NCBI GenBank assembly: GCA_038320885.1
Contig: JBBQER010000001.1
Location: 62,001-126,000 of the forward strand
Reading direction: 5' to 3'
Origin: JBBQER01 sp038320885
Lineage (GTDB): Bacteria; Actinomycetota; Acidimicrobiia; IMCC26256; PALSA-610
DNA length: 64,000 nucleotides
Part shown: positions 1 through 8,908 of the stretch, piece after piece
How positions within the stretch are numbered: position 1 is the stretch's first letter
How the letters are laid out: every line of letters begins with the position of its first letter
Made by a program: the position numbers and the translations under genes
The notes under the pieces: model-generated
The model's database searches: none
What the model was told of the DNA's origin: nothing
The model's input: the letters and a program-made list of their open reading frames with translations, nothing else

Positions 1-849
1 GACGGCTCGGACTTCTCCTTGCGCGACCCGGAGCACCGCGTCGACGGTTGCGAGCGCGGGCGGCGGGGGCCCGAGCCAGCCGCGGACCACCCGGCGCGCG
101 AGCGCGCGCGGTAACGCCGCGAGCGCGACCGCATCCTCCGGTGCGTGCTCGGCCGCGAGCGCGTCGAGCAGATCGTCGTCCTCGCGCAGAACTTCGGCCT
201 GACGGGCCAGCACGTCGACGAGATCACGCGCCGCAGCCTGCTCGAGACGCGGTATCACCTCGCGGCGCAACCAGACGCGCCGGTGGCGCAACTCGCTGTT
301 CATGGGATCACGCACCGGCGTGAACCCGAGCCGGGCGCAGATCTCGTGAGTGTCGGCGCGTCGCAGCCCGAGCAACGGGCGGCGCAACGAGCCGCGCTCG
401 GCCGCCATGCCCGCGAGGCCGGCAGTTCCACTCCCCCGCAGCAAGGCCAGCAGCACCGTTTCGGCCTGATCGTCACGCGTGTGCCCGACCAGGAGCGCCT
501 CGGCGCCGGCTTCGTCGGCAGCCCGATGCAGCGCGGCATACCGGGCATCGCGAGCCCGCGCTTCGAGGTTGGCGTGTGAGTCGAAGACGACCTCGATCAC
601 ACGTGACTCGGCGCCCGTTTCGGCGGCGGCCGTACGTACGACCTCGGCCTCATGGGCGGTTCCGGGCCGCAGACCGTGGTCGACGTACACCGCGAGCACG
701 TCGAGGTCGCGTGCCCGTGCGAGCGCGAGCAACGCGAGCGAGTCGGCTCCCCCGGAGCAGCCGACCGCGACCCGCGAACCGAGCGGGAGGTCGTCGAGCC
801 CGACCAGCCGATCCAGCCACGGCGTCAGCACACCGCGTGTCGGGGGCAT
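1..849 (-). CDS. tilS: tRNA(Ile)-lysidine synthase TilS, 3' end outside window
   Basis: TilS ligates lysine to C34 of tRNA-Ile(CAU) with ATP, so that the tRNA reads AUA. The frame opens at ATG 849 and runs without a stop off the left edge, giving about 283 residues. The N-terminal PP-loop SGGADS lies near residue 30, followed by DHGLRPG and GHTRDDQAET, which are signatures of the N-type ATPase family. The C-terminal tRNA-binding part is not in the window. It starts 6 nt after the stop of the zincin gene, so the two are probably co-transcribed. Assignment is by motifs and is firm; only the truncation by the window edge limits it. Confidence 0.9.
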   Translation of the reverse strand, partial: MPPTRGVLTPWLDRLVGLDDLPLGSRVAVGCSGGADSLALLALARARDLDVLAVYVDHGLRPGTAHEAEVVRTAAAETGAESRVIEVVFDSHANLEARARDARYAALHRAADEAGAEALLVGHTRDDQAETVLLALLRGSGTAGLAGMAAERGSLRRPLLGLRRADTHEICARLGFTPVRDPMNSELRHRRVWLRREVIPRLEQAAARDLVDVLARQAEVLREDDDLLDALAAEHAPEDAVALAALPRALARRVVRGWLGPPPPALATVDAVLRVAQGEVRAV

Positions 850-855
850 CGGCAC

Positions 856-1938
856 TCAGCGTCCGGCCGCGGGCATCCGATCCACGCGCGTCAACCACGC
901 GACCGGGTCGTCGAGCTCGGCGAGCTGCGGAAGATTCTCGGGCGCGACCCATGCGTGGTCGATGGCCCGCGGACCACCGAGGTCGACCACGCCGCGCACG
1001 AAGCGCTCACCGACCTCGTACTGGCGCATCTTCTGTTCGAGACCGAGGAACTTGTGGACCTGTTGCACGATGCCGCCGACCTGTCGGCGCTGGTGCAACA
1101 CCCGGGCCATGCGCTCGTCGCCGGCGACGTGCTTGTGACCGAGGTCGTTCATCACGAAGTTGCCGTGACCTTCGAGCAGCGACATCAACGCCTGCACCTG
1201 GCCGAGCACGCCGCGCTGCTCGGGCGTTGCGATGAGCGACACCATGCCGCCCTCGTCGAGCGGGTTCTGGCCCCGGCGTATCGCTTCGACCGCGTTTGAC
1301 AGCGCCCGCGCCAACGTGCGGGGATCGGGGTCGACGAGCGCGAACACCTGCTGCACGAGCGAGAGGAAGTACTCCCGCATCCACGGCACGCCGACGAACT
1401 GGGCGCGGTGCGTGACCTCGTGGATCGCGATCCACAACCGGAAGTCACGGGGCCGGAACGCGAAGCGCTTCTCCAAGGCCAGCACGTTCGCGCCGACGTA
1501 GTACACGGCTTCACCGCGGTCGTCGGGAACCAGCAGGTCGTACTGGCCGAGCACGCGCTGCGCGACGTATCCCAGCAGCACGCCGAGCTCGGTCGCGGCG
1601 ACGCGTCGACCGATGGGTGCGAACGGATTGCCCGCCATGCGATCGCCGAACCGTTGCATGAGCGGATCGAGCATCGCCCGCATGGAGAGCAGGTTCGAGT
1701 CGACCCACTCGCGCCGATCGAGCACGACCGCGTTCACGTGGCCGGCCGGGTGCAGTCCGGTGTGTTCGGCGACGAGCTCTTCGGCGACGACGGTCAGGCC
1801 GCCGAAGTCGGCGTCGAGCGACGCACCGAGATACGACGAGACGAGGGGATCCCGGCCGGCGACGATGCGCGCGACGGTGCGCGCCGTGGCCCAGTCGACC
1901 GGGTCGGGGACCCGGACCGATGACTCGAGATCAGTCAC
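856..1938 (-). CDS. Zinc-dependent metalloprotease of the F420-associated DUF2342 family
   Basis: This 360-residue protein has the zincin motif HEVTH at residues 173-177 in a mainly helical protein with no signal peptide. The family (zincin_2, DUF2342, annotated as coenzyme F420 biosynthesis associated) occurs in actinobacteria; its substrate is not known to me. A later LLEGHGNF segment is a typical conserved feature and may supply the third zinc ligand. In this phylum it commonly lies beside tilS, as here. Its ATG overlaps the end of the small membrane protein gene by 8 nt, which suggests translational coupling. The link to F420 comes from phylogenetic co-occurrence, not from anything catalytic visible here. 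Confidence 0.85.
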   Translation of the reverse strand: MTDLESSVRVPDPVDWATARTVARIVAGRDPLVSSYLGASLDADFGGLTVVAEELVAEHTGLHPAGHVNAVVLDRREWVDSNLLSMRAMLDPLMQRFGDRMAGNPFAPIGRRVAATELGVLLGYVAQRVLGQYDLLVPDDRGEAVYYVGANVLALEKRFAFRPRDFRLWIAIHEVTHRAQFVGVPWMREYFLSLVQQVFALVDPDPRTLARALSNAVEAIRRGQNPLDEGGMVSLIATPEQRGVLGQVQALMSLLEGHGNFVMNDLGHKHVAGDERMARVLHQRRQVGGIVQQVHKFLGLEQKMRQYEVGERFVRGVVDLGGPRAIDHAWVAPENLPQLAELDDPVAWLTRVDRMPAAGR

Positions 1939-2158
1939 TGCGCGGGCGACCCTTGGCTTCCAGCCGACCGACCTTCAGGTAGTAGCCGACCGCCAACTGT
2001 GCCAGTCCGGCCGCGGCGCCGATCATGAGCAGGGGCGCGATCCAGTAGAACCAGAACTTGCCACCGCTGTGGTGGAAGTAGACGCCGATCCCCAGCGCGA
2101 CGCCGGCCAGACCGATCACCACCGCGACGGCGAGCAACATGATCTCGGACGGTCGCAC
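1931..2158 (-). CDS. Small two-TM membrane protein, unknown function
   Basis: A 75-residue protein starting at GTG 2158, chosen because GGGAGA lies just upstream and because the hydrophobic part starts directly after it; longer in-frame extensions are Arg-rich and look non-coding. Two hydrophobic segments, about residues 7-27 and 38-61, flank a short polar turn (HHSGGK), and the C-terminus is basic. It overlaps the following zincin gene by 8 nt. No family is recognised. It could be a membrane partner of its neighbours, but nothing in the sequence says so. Confidence 0.6.
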   Translation of the reverse strand: MRPSEIMLLAVAVVIGLAGVALGIGVYFHHSGGKFWFYWIAPLLMIGAAAGLAQLAVGYYLKVGRLEAKGRPRSD

Positions 2159-2247
2159 TCTGCTCTCCCTCGGCTCCGACTCCCGGTGCGGGCCATCGTA
2201 GAAGGTGGAGCGCCGGAACCGGGTGCCGGGCCGGATTCCGGGTCGGG

Positions 2248-2481
2248 TCAGGACTCGGGTGTGACGATCCCGAGCGCGTCCGCGATCTTGCGTCGGAGCG
2301 AGGTGGGTACCTCTTCGCGGCATTTCGAGACGACGATGCGGCGGATCTCGAGCTCGAACACGAAGCCGTCGGCGCAGGGCGGGCACTCGTCGAGGTGCCT
2401 CGTGATGGCCCGGCGTCTCCAGACCGTGATCTCGCCGTCGAGGTACTCGTAGATCCGGAGGAGTGCGTCGTCACAGTCCAT
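2248..2481 (-). CDS. rsrA: Anti-sigma factor of the RsrA / mycothiol-system type (zinc-binding ZAS)
   Basis: A 77-residue cytoplasmic protein with Cys3 and the zinc motif H29-x3-C33-x2-C36 of redox-sensitive ZAS anti-sigma factors. In RsrA/RshA, disulfide formation among these cysteines releases zinc and frees the cognate sigma factor under thiol oxidation. It begins at ATG 2481, 5 nt after the stop of the ECF sigma gene, which is the conserved sigR-rsrA arrangement. The family role is established; that this pair senses thiol stress here is inferred from motif and context. Confidence 0.85.
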   Translation of the reverse strand: MDCDDALLRIYEYLDGEITVWRRRAITRHLDECPPCADGFVFELEIRRIVVSKCREEVPTSLRRKIADALGIVTPES

Positions 2482-2486
2482 CTGCG

Positions 2487-3071
2487 CTATCCCCCGGTGG
2501 TCGTCTCTACTCGCGGCCGAAGGTTGTTCTCCTCGGCGTAGTCCCACAACAGCTTCTGGAGCTGCCTTCTTCCGCGATGGATGCGACTCATCACGGTTCC
2601 GATCGGGACATCGAGGATCTCGGCGATCTCCTTGTAGGAGAAACCTTCGATGTCGGCGAGGATCACCGCCATCCGGAACTGCTCCGGGATCGACTCCAGC
2701 GCGGCCTTGACCTCGTCGTCGGGGAGCGCTTCGAGCACCTCCGTCTCCGCCGTCCGCTGCGCCGCGGAAGCCTCGAGGCCGCCCAGCCGCCGGAAGATGA
2801 AGAAGTCCTCGACGTCGTCGAGGTCGACCTGATCGGGACGGCGTTTCTTGGCGCGGTACTGATTGATGAATGTGTTCGTGAGGATGCGGTAGAGCCACGC
2901 CTTGAGGTTCGTGCCCTCACGAAAGCCGCCGAAGCCCCGGTAGGCACGGAGGTACGTCTCCTGCACCAGATCCTCCGCGTCGGCGGGATTGCGCGTCATC
3001 CGGAGCGCGGCGGCATAGAGCGCCGACATGAACGGCGTCGCCAGCTCTGCAAAGGTCGCCTGGTCGGCCAT
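2487..3071 (-). CDS. sigH: ECF RNA polymerase sigma factor, SigR/SigH type
   Basis: A 194-residue ECF sigma factor with region 2 (DAEDLVQETYLRAYRG near residue 31; NLKAWLYRILTN near 54) and region 4 helix-turn-helix (YKEIAEILDVPIGTVMSRIHRG near 145-166). Length and motifs fit the ECF group of Streptomyces SigR and mycobacterial SigH, which control thioredoxin, mycothiol and Clp genes under thiol-oxidative stress. The adjoining ZAS anti-sigma gene supports this. The start is ATG 3071. It lies 43 nt downstream of the beta-propeller gene on the same strand and may have its own promoter in that gap. Confidence 0.88.
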   Translation of the reverse strand: MADQATFAELATPFMSALYAAALRMTRNPADAEDLVQETYLRAYRGFGGFREGTNLKAWLYRILTNTFINQYRAKKRRPDQVDLDDVEDFFIFRRLGGLEASAAQRTAETEVLEALPDDEVKAALESIPEQFRMAVILADIEGFSYKEIAEILDVPIGTVMSRIHRGRRQLQKLLWDYAEENNLRPRVETTTGG

Positions 3072-3114
3072 TAGCGGGCAGGGTACCCGACCGTTGTTTG
3101 TCGTCCTTCTCGGA

Positions 3115-4329
3115 TCAGGCGTCGAACACGAGGATCTCGCCGCTGTAACAGGCGACCCACACCCGATGCGTCGCGGGTTCGAAGGTGATCCCGATCGGAT
3201 TCGACGGCGTGCTCACGGTCTGCAAGACGCTCATGTCGGATGCCCGCAGCTTCGTGACCGTGTTCGATCGGTAGTTGACGACGTAGAGCGCCGTGCCGTC
3301 GGACGAGATCGTCATGCTGCGCGGTTGCGAGCCCGTCTCGACCCGCGCGACGACGTTGCCGGTCGTGGTGTCGAGCTTGATGACGTGACTCTCGCCGTTC
3401 AGCGTGGCGTACAGGTAGCGGCCGGCGGGATCGAGGACGACGTGGCGCGGCGACAGCCCGACGCCGCGGAACCAGCCGACCCCGAACGACCCGAGATCGA
3501 TGCGCGCGATGTCGCTCGATCCCATCACCGCGATGTAGGCGATCGTCGACGACGGGTTGACGGCGATGCCGCGCGGATCGGTGCCGAGCGGAATGCGTTT
3601 GATCTCCTTGAAGGACGCGCGGTCGATGATGCTGAGGTCGAACGAGCACCAGTTGGTCACGAGGATGTAGCGATTGTCGGGTGTCACCGCGACGTACTTC
3701 GGGACCATGCCGACTTCGGCGACACCCGTGATCGTCAATTTCGTGAGATCGATCCTGTAGACGAAGCTCGGCGACAGTCCGCCCGGTCCGGAGCACTCGT
3801 CGCTGCCTTCGGGACCGAAATTGTCGCCGTACATCGAGTAGTTGGTGACGTAGAAGAACTTGTGGTCGGGGCTCACAGCGCCCTCGACCGGCGCGCCCCG
3901 CGACATTCCTGCGTGCCCCGGATAGCCGAAGCTTGCGAGGTCGACGCTGTCGGGGATCGTCTTCACGAGTGATCCCGCCCGGTCGTAGACCGTCATCGTG
4001 TGGCGATACATCATGTTCTGCGCGAACACGAGCCCGCTGTCGGTCGCGACCACCGACTTCGGCGAGATGTCGCCGGTAACGGTCTTCACGAGCACGAGGG
4101 GGCGATCGACCGCCGGTTGCGCCGGGACGGTGCTGGTCGTCGTCGACGAGGTGGAGGTGCTCGTAGGCGCCGTGTGCGAGGACGTCGGCGCCGAGCGTCG
4201 GGCGGGATGCGTTCGTACGGTGCGTGGGTGCGAGCTCGATCCGCGCGCCTGTATCCCGAAGACGATCGCGGCACCGACGATCGTGACGACGAAGAACACC
4301 AGGGCCGCTCGTCGTTGCACGATCGTCAT
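3115..4329 (-). CDS. Membrane-anchored YVTN/YncE-like beta-propeller protein
   Basis: A 404-residue protein with an N-terminal signal anchor (hydrophobic residues about 8-25), then a Ser/Thr/Pro-rich linker to about residue 72, then blades of about 42 residues typical of YVTN repeats (NRYILVTN, STIAYIAV, GRYLYATL, GTALYVVN). Such propellers are extracytoplasmic and mostly of unknown ligand; some bind DNA, polymers or surface partners. Pairs of cysteines in one blade (SDECSGPGG, NWCSF) could form a disulfide. It lies 105 nt downstream of the giant FN3 protein gene on the same strand, so the two may form a cell-surface module; that pairing is an inference. Confidence 0.75.
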   Translation of the reverse strand: MTIVQRRAALVFFVVTIVGAAIVFGIQARGSSSHPRTVRTHPARRSAPTSSHTAPTSTSTSSTTTSTVPAQPAVDRPLVLVKTVTGDISPKSVVATDSGLVFAQNMMYRHTMTVYDRAGSLVKTIPDSVDLASFGYPGHAGMSRGAPVEGAVSPDHKFFYVTNYSMYGDNFGPEGSDECSGPGGLSPSFVYRIDLTKLTITGVAEVGMVPKYVAVTPDNRYILVTNWCSFDLSIIDRASFKEIKRIPLGTDPRGIAVNPSSTIAYIAVMGSSDIARIDLGSFGVGWFRGVGLSPRHVVLDPAGRYLYATLNGESHVIKLDTTTGNVVARVETGSQPRSMTISSDGTALYVVNYRSNTVTKLRASDMSVLQTVSTPSNPIGITFEPATHRVWVACYSGEILVFDA

Positions 4330-4434
4330 TGTCGCAGGCCGACTGTCGCCGGCCGACTCATCCGTCCGGGGAGAGCGCCAACGCGCCCTCCCCGTCGCAA
4401 TCCTCGAGCGCGTGTTGCGCCCGGTTGCGCCTTG

Positions 4435-7400
4435 CTAGTTCGTGATCCGGCCGGAAGCCGGCGAGCTCATCGACAACGAACCGAGCGCGTTCTTCGCGGT
4501 CACCACGAGACGGAGCCGGTGATTGAGGTCGGCGTTACGAGTCGTGTAGGTGTGACCGACGGCGCCGGCGATGTTCACGCACGCCGTTCCCCCGGAGTTG
4601 CAGCGCTGCCACTGACGAGTGATCGTCGGCGGCGGCCCTGCCCGCCAGGATCCGTCGTGGCCGAGCAGAACGTGGTGGTTGATCGACGAGCCGGTGATCG
4701 CGGGAGCGCCGTTGTTCTCGGGCGCGACACCCGGCAGCATCGACGCCGAGGCGGTGCTCTCGGAGCCGGCACCTTCGACGTTGCTGGCGTGGACCGTGCA
4801 GGTATACAGCTTCCCGTTGGTCAAGGGAGCCATCACGAGGATCGGCGAGGTGGAACCGGTCTGGCTACCGGAGACGCCACCGTTCGACGAGACGCACGAT
4901 GCGGTGTAGCCGGTGACTGCCGAGCCGCCGGTCGCCGGAGCCACGAACGCCACACTCAAGCTCTGGTTGCCACGGGTGAGCGTCGGGACTGCGGGAGCCG
5001 AGGGCGTCGTCGCGGGAACCGTCGACGCCGAAGCGGCCGATTCCGTGCTGTTGCCGACGGCGTTGGTCAGGTGCGCGGTGCACGTGTAGGTCTTGCCGTT
5101 GGTCAACGCGGTGACCACGACCGGCGATGCCGAGCCCGTGTTCGTGCCGGTTGCACCACCGTCGCTCGACGTGCAGGTCGGGGTGTAACCCGTGACGACA
5201 CTGCCACCCGTGCTCGAGACCGTGATCGCCACCGAGATCGAACCATTGCCGTGCGTCAGCGTCGGCGCCACCGGTGCGGTCGGCACGGTAGCGGGAACCG
5301 CCGATGCCGAAGCGGTCGACGCCAGTCCGTTGCCCACCGCGTTCGTCGCGAGCACGGTGCAGTTGTAGGTCTTGCCGTTCGTCAACGTCGACACGACGAT
5401 CGGCGAGGTGGCGCCGGAGTTGGAACCGGTCGCGCCGCCGTCACTCGACGTGCAGGACGCGGTGTAACCCGTGATGGCGGATCCACCGTTGGCCGGAGCG
5501 ACGAACGCGACCGAGATCTGCGCGTTGCCGCGTGTCAGGGTCGGTGCCGCAGGCGCAGTCGGGACGGTCGCAGGAACTGCGGATCCCGAAGCGGCAGATG
5601 CGGTGCCGTTGCCGGCCACGTTGGTAGCGAACACCGTGCAGGTGTAGGTCTTGCCGTTCGTCAACGTCGACACGACGATCGGCGAGCTGGCACCCGTGTT
5701 GGAACCGGTCGCACCGCCGTCACTCGACGTGCAGGTCGCGGTGTAACTGGTGATGGCGGATCCACCATTGCTCCCGGGAGCGACGAACGCGACCGAGATC
5801 GAAGCGTTCCCATGGGTCAGTGTCGGCGCGGCCGGAGTTCCCGGCACGGTTGCCGGCACGGTGGCGTCGGAGGCGACCGATGCGTCGCCGCTGCCCACGC
5901 TGTTCGTGGCGAGCACGGTGCAGGTGTACGTCTTGCCGTTGTCGAGGCCGGTGACCACAATCGGCGAGCTTCCGCCCGAGAGCGACCCGGGAACGCCGCC
6001 GTCACTCGAGTTGCAGTTCGCGCTGTAGCCGGTGATCGCCGCGCCACCGTTGTCGGGGGCGACGAAGGCCACCGAGATCTGCCCGTTGCCCGACGTCGTG
6101 ACCGGCTTGGCCGGAGGGTCGGGAATGGTTGCGGGAACGACAGTTGCATTCGACGGAACCGACTCTGCGGAGTCACCGACGACGTTGGTCGCGTGGACGG
6201 TGCAGGTGTACGTCTTGCTCTTGGTGAGCGACTGCACCGAGATCGGCGAGCTGGCGCCCGTGTTGGTACCGGCGGCGCCGCCGTCGCTCGACGTGCAGGT
6301 CGCGGTGTAGCCGGTGATGGGATTGCCACCGTTGGCGGGCGCCACGAACGTGACCGTGATGTGGGTTGCCGCGGCAGCCGTCGTCGGCTTGGCCGGTGCG
6401 ACGGGAACCGTGCTCGGCACGGCGGACGCCGACGCGGCAGACTCGCCGCTACTCCCGACGCTGTTCGTGGCGTGGACGGTGCAGGTGTAGGTCTTGCCGT
6501 TCGTCAACGTCGACACGACGATCGGCGACGTGGCGCCGCCGTTGGAACCGGTCGCACCGCCGTCGCTCGACGTGCAGGTCGCGGTGTAGCCCGTGATCGC
6601 GCTGCCGCCGTCACTCGTGGGAGCGACGAACGCGACCGAGATCGAGCCGTTGCCGCTGGTCAGGGTCGGTTGGGCAGGAACGCCGGGGACGATGGCCGGA
6701 ATCGTTGCGCTCGCGGACGCCACCGACTCCGTGCTGTTGCCTTCGGCGTTGGTCGCGTTGACGGTGCACGTGTAGGACTTGCCGAGTGAAAGGGCGGTCA
6801 CGCCGATCGGCGAGCTCGCACCGGCGTTGTTGCCGGCGGTTCCGCCGTTGCTCGACGTGCAGGTCGCGGTGTAGCCGGTGATGGCGCTGCCGCCATTGGC
6901 GGGCGCGACGAACGTCACGGTCATCGTCGTACCGCTGGGTGCGATCGTCGGCTGGGCCGGCGTGCTCGGGACCGTCGCAGGAATGGTCGACGCCGAAGCG
7001 ACGGAGTTGGAACCGCTCCCTTCGGCATTGTCCGCGTGCACGACGCACGTGTAGGTCTTCCCGTTGGTCAGCGCCGAGACGACGATCGGCGACGTGGCGC
7101 CGGTGTTCGTTCCGGCCGTTCCGCCGTCGCTCGACGTGCAGGTAGTCGAGTAGCCGGTGATCGTGCTGCCACCGTTGCTCGCGGGTGCTGCGAACGCCAC
7201 CGAGATCGATGCGTTGCCGTGCGTCAACGTGGGCTGGGCGGGGGTGCCCGGCGTGGTCGCGGGAACGGTGGCGGCCGAAGCGACCGACGCGTTGCCGGCA
7301 CCGTTCACGTTCGACGCGAACACGGTGCACGTGTAGGTCGTGCCGTTGGTGAGAGCCGACGCGACGATCGGTGACGTGGCACCGGTGTTCGAACCGGTCG

Positions 7401-8781
7401 TTCCGCCGTCGCTCGACGTGCAGGTGGCCGTGTAGCCGGTGATCGCGCTGCCGCCATCACTGGAGGGTGCGCCGAACGCGACCGAGATCGTCGCGTTGCC
7501 GTGGGTCACGGTCGGTTGCGCCGGCGCGCTCGGCACGAGGCCGGGCACCGCGGACGCCGACGCGGGCGACGCCGCGCTGTTGCCTTCGCCGTTGGTCGCG
7601 AAAACGGTGCAGGTGTAGGTCTTGGAGTTGGTCAGGCCGGTGACGACGATCGGCGACGTTCCGCCGGCGTTGTTCCCGGATGTGCCACCGTCGCTCGACG
7701 TGCACGCCGCGGTGTAACCCGTGATCGTGCTGCCGCCGTTGGCGGGGGCGACGAATGCGACCGAGATCTGACCGTCACCGCGGGTCACGGTCGGCTGGGC
7801 GGGCGTGGAGGGTGTCGTGGCCGGAACCGTCGACGCCGAAGCTGCCGATTCGAGGCTGTTGCCGATCGCGTTCGTGCCGTGGACGGTGCAGGTGTAGGTC
7901 TTGCCGTTGGTCAAGGTCGACACGAGCATCGGCGAGGCGGCACCGGAGGTCGATCCGGCGGCACCGCCGTCGCTCGACGTACAAGTCGCGGTGTAGCCGG
8001 TGACCAGCGAGCCGCCGTCGCTCGCCGAGGCGGTGAAGGTCACCGTGATGTTGGCGTTGCCGTGCACCACCGTGGGCTGCGCGGGCGTGCTCGGCACCGT
8101 CGCAGGAACTACCGGTGACGACGCTGGGCTCTGGGGCGAGTTTCCCTCGGCGTTCGTCGCGAGGACCTTGCAGGTGTAGGTCTTGCCGTTCGTCAACGTC
8201 GATACGACGATTGGAGAGGACGCGCCGGAGTTCGAACCCGCAGCACCACCGTTGCTCGAAGTGCACGAAGCAGTGAATCCGGTGATCGCGCTGCCGTTGT
8301 CGCTGCCCGAAACAAACGCGACCGAGATCGACGCATTGCCGGAAGTGACAGTCGGCTTCAAGGTTGTGTCGGGAATAGACGCGGGCACGGTCGACGCCGA
8401 GGCGACCGAGTTTGCGCCGGTGCCGTTCGAGTTCGTCGCGTTCACCGTGCACGTGTACGTCTTGCCGTTGTCGAGCGCCGACACCAGGATCGGCGATGCC
8501 AACGCGCTGTTCGTCCCGGCGGCGCCACCATTGGAGGAGACACAGGAGGTGGTATAGAACAAGATCGCGCTGCCGTTGGCGGCAGGCGGGACGAACGCCA
8601 CCGAGATGGAGCCGTCGCCGTGCGTGACGCTCGGCTGCGCGGGAGCGGAGGGTTCGCCGACGGCGAACGCAGTGCCCGGGAGGAACAGCACGATCAGCGC
8701 TGTCGTCACAGTGATCGCGAACGTGCGGAACGCGAGGCGTTTCGACGCGCGTCGCGACGCAGCAGAAAGAACGAAGGACAT
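4435..8781 (-). CDS. Giant secreted protein with 14 tandem fibronectin type III-like repeats
   Basis: A 1448-residue protein. ATG 8781 was chosen because GGAGA lies 9 nt upstream and a signal peptide starts there (basic residues, a hydrophobic stretch, then a cut after TAFA near residue 41). Then come 14 repeats of about 93 residues, each with a Pro-rich strand, ITGYTATC, SSDGG, SPIVV, NGKTYTCTV and an ATNxxG segment. Each repeat has two conserved cysteines, probably a disulfide within the domain. The last ~90 residues form a different Ig-like domain (QWQRC...AC). There is no LPXTG or C-terminal anchor, so it is probably secreted or held non-covalently. A long adhesin or stalk is the likely role, but this is inference; no catalytic module is visible. 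Confidence 0.85.
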   Translation of the reverse strand: MSFVLSAASRRASKRLAFRTFAITVTTALIVLFLPGTAFAVGEPSAPAQPSVTHGDGSISVAFVPPAANGSAILFYTTSCVSSNGGAAGTNSALASPILVSALDNGKTYTCTVNATNSNGTGANSVASASTVPASIPDTTLKPTVTSGNASISVAFVSGSDNGSAITGFTASCTSSNGGAAGSNSGASSPIVVSTLTNGKTYTCKVLATNAEGNSPQSPASSPVVPATVPSTPAQPTVVHGNANITVTFTASASDGGSLVTGYTATCTSSDGGAAGSTSGAASPMLVSTLTNGKTYTCTVHGTNAIGNSLESAASASTVPATTPSTPAQPTVTRGDGQISVAFVAPANGGSTITGYTAACTSSDGGTSGNNAGGTSPIVVTGLTNSKTYTCTVFATNGEGNSAASPASASAVPGLVPSAPAQPTVTHGNATISVAFGAPSSDGGSAITGYTATCTSSDGGTTGSNTGATSPIVASALTNGTTYTCTVFASNVNGAGNASVASAATVPATTPGTPAQPTLTHGNASISVAFAAPASNGGSTITGYSTTCTSSDGGTAGTNTGATSPIVVSALTNGKTYTCVVHADNAEGSGSNSVASASTIPATVPSTPAQPTIAPSGTTMTVTFVAPANGGSAITGYTATCTSSNGGTAGNNAGASSPIGVTALSLGKSYTCTVNATNAEGNSTESVASASATIPAIVPGVPAQPTLTSGNGSISVAFVAPTSDGGSAITGYTATCTSSDGGATGSNGGATSPIVVSTLTNGKTYTCTVHATNSVGSSGESAASASAVPSTVPVAPAKPTTAAAATHITVTFVAPANGGNPITGYTATCTSSDGGAAGTNTGASSPISVQSLTKSKTYTCTVHATNVVGDSAESVPSNATVVPATIPDPPAKPVTTSGNGQISVAFVAPDNGGAAITGYSANCNSSDGGVPGSLSGGSSPIVVTGLDNGKTYTCTVLATNSVGSGDASVASDATVPATVPGTPAAPTLTHGNASISVAFVAPGSNGGSAITSYTATCTSSDGGATGSNTGASSPIVVSTLTNGKTYTCTVFATNVAGNGTASAASGSAVPATVPTAPAAPTLTRGNAQISVAFVAPANGGSAITGYTASCTSSDGGATGSNSGATSPIVVSTLTNGKTYNCTVLATNAVGNGLASTASASAVPATVPTAPVAPTLTHGNGSISVAITVSSTGGSVVTGYTPTCTSSDGGATGTNTGSASPVVVTALTNGKTYTCTAHLTNAVGNSTESAASASTVPATTPSAPAVPTLTRGNQSLSVAFVAPATGGSAVTGYTASCVSSNGGVSGSQTGSTSPILVMAPLTNGKLYTCTVHASNVEGAGSESTASASMLPGVAPENNGAPAITGSSINHHVLLGHDGSWRAGPPPTITRQWQRCNSGGTACVNIAGAVGHTYTTRNADLNHRLRLVVTAKNALGSLSMSSPASGRITN
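4715..8655 (-). repeat. 14-copy coding tandem repeat, about 280 bp per unit
   Basis: The FN3-like units recur about every 279-282 bp. Recurrent DNA words include the segment coding NGKTYTCTV (for example near 5085, 5370, 5655, 6490, 7905 and 8180) and the segment coding TCTSSDGG. Some units are much more alike than others: those around 5370-5480 and 5650-5740 share long identical runs. This points to expansion by unequal recombination, followed by divergence of the N-terminal units. The array is in frame throughout and is not a CRISPR. Confidence 0.85.
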
Positions 8782-8863
8782 CGGCAAGTCTCCAAAGCAT
8801 TCGAAGACGGCTCCGCGCGGCACGGCGGAACCGGAAATCACACTTCGTATGCTCTTGCCCGAT
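8780..8863 (-). promoter_or_regulatory. Long leader hairpin enclosing the RBS and start codon of the FN3 giant
   Basis: Read on the minus strand, 8863-8854 (ATCGGGCAAG) pairs with 8788-8780 (CTTGCCGAT, which includes the A and U of the AUG) with one bulged G. Directly stacked on it, 8853-8843 (AGCATACGAAG) pairs with 8806-8796 (CTTCGAATGCT) with one A-A mismatch. An inner stem, 8832-8825 with 8816-8809 (GGTTCCGC / GCGGAGCC), closes an 8-nt loop. The Shine-Dalgarno GGAGA falls in the 7-nt bulge between outer and middle stems. This would limit translation initiation unless opened, so it may be a ligand, protein or temperature switch. It matches no riboswitch family I recognise. Confidence 0.6.
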
Positions 8864-8908
8864 ATCAGAGTTTTATCACTAGAAATACTGAAAGTTGTTT
8901 TTGCCCGA

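Noticed and set aside
4000..6789. A 929-codon open frame on the plus strand, antisense to the propeller and FN3 genes
   Set aside because: It is Arg/Gly/Val-rich with no domain, covers two unrelated genes, and is open only because the antisense of the repeated, GC-rich FN3 codons lacks stops.
4715..8655. CRISPR-like periodic repeats
   Set aside because: The repeat unit is about 280 bp, in frame and protein-coding, without spacers or cas genes.
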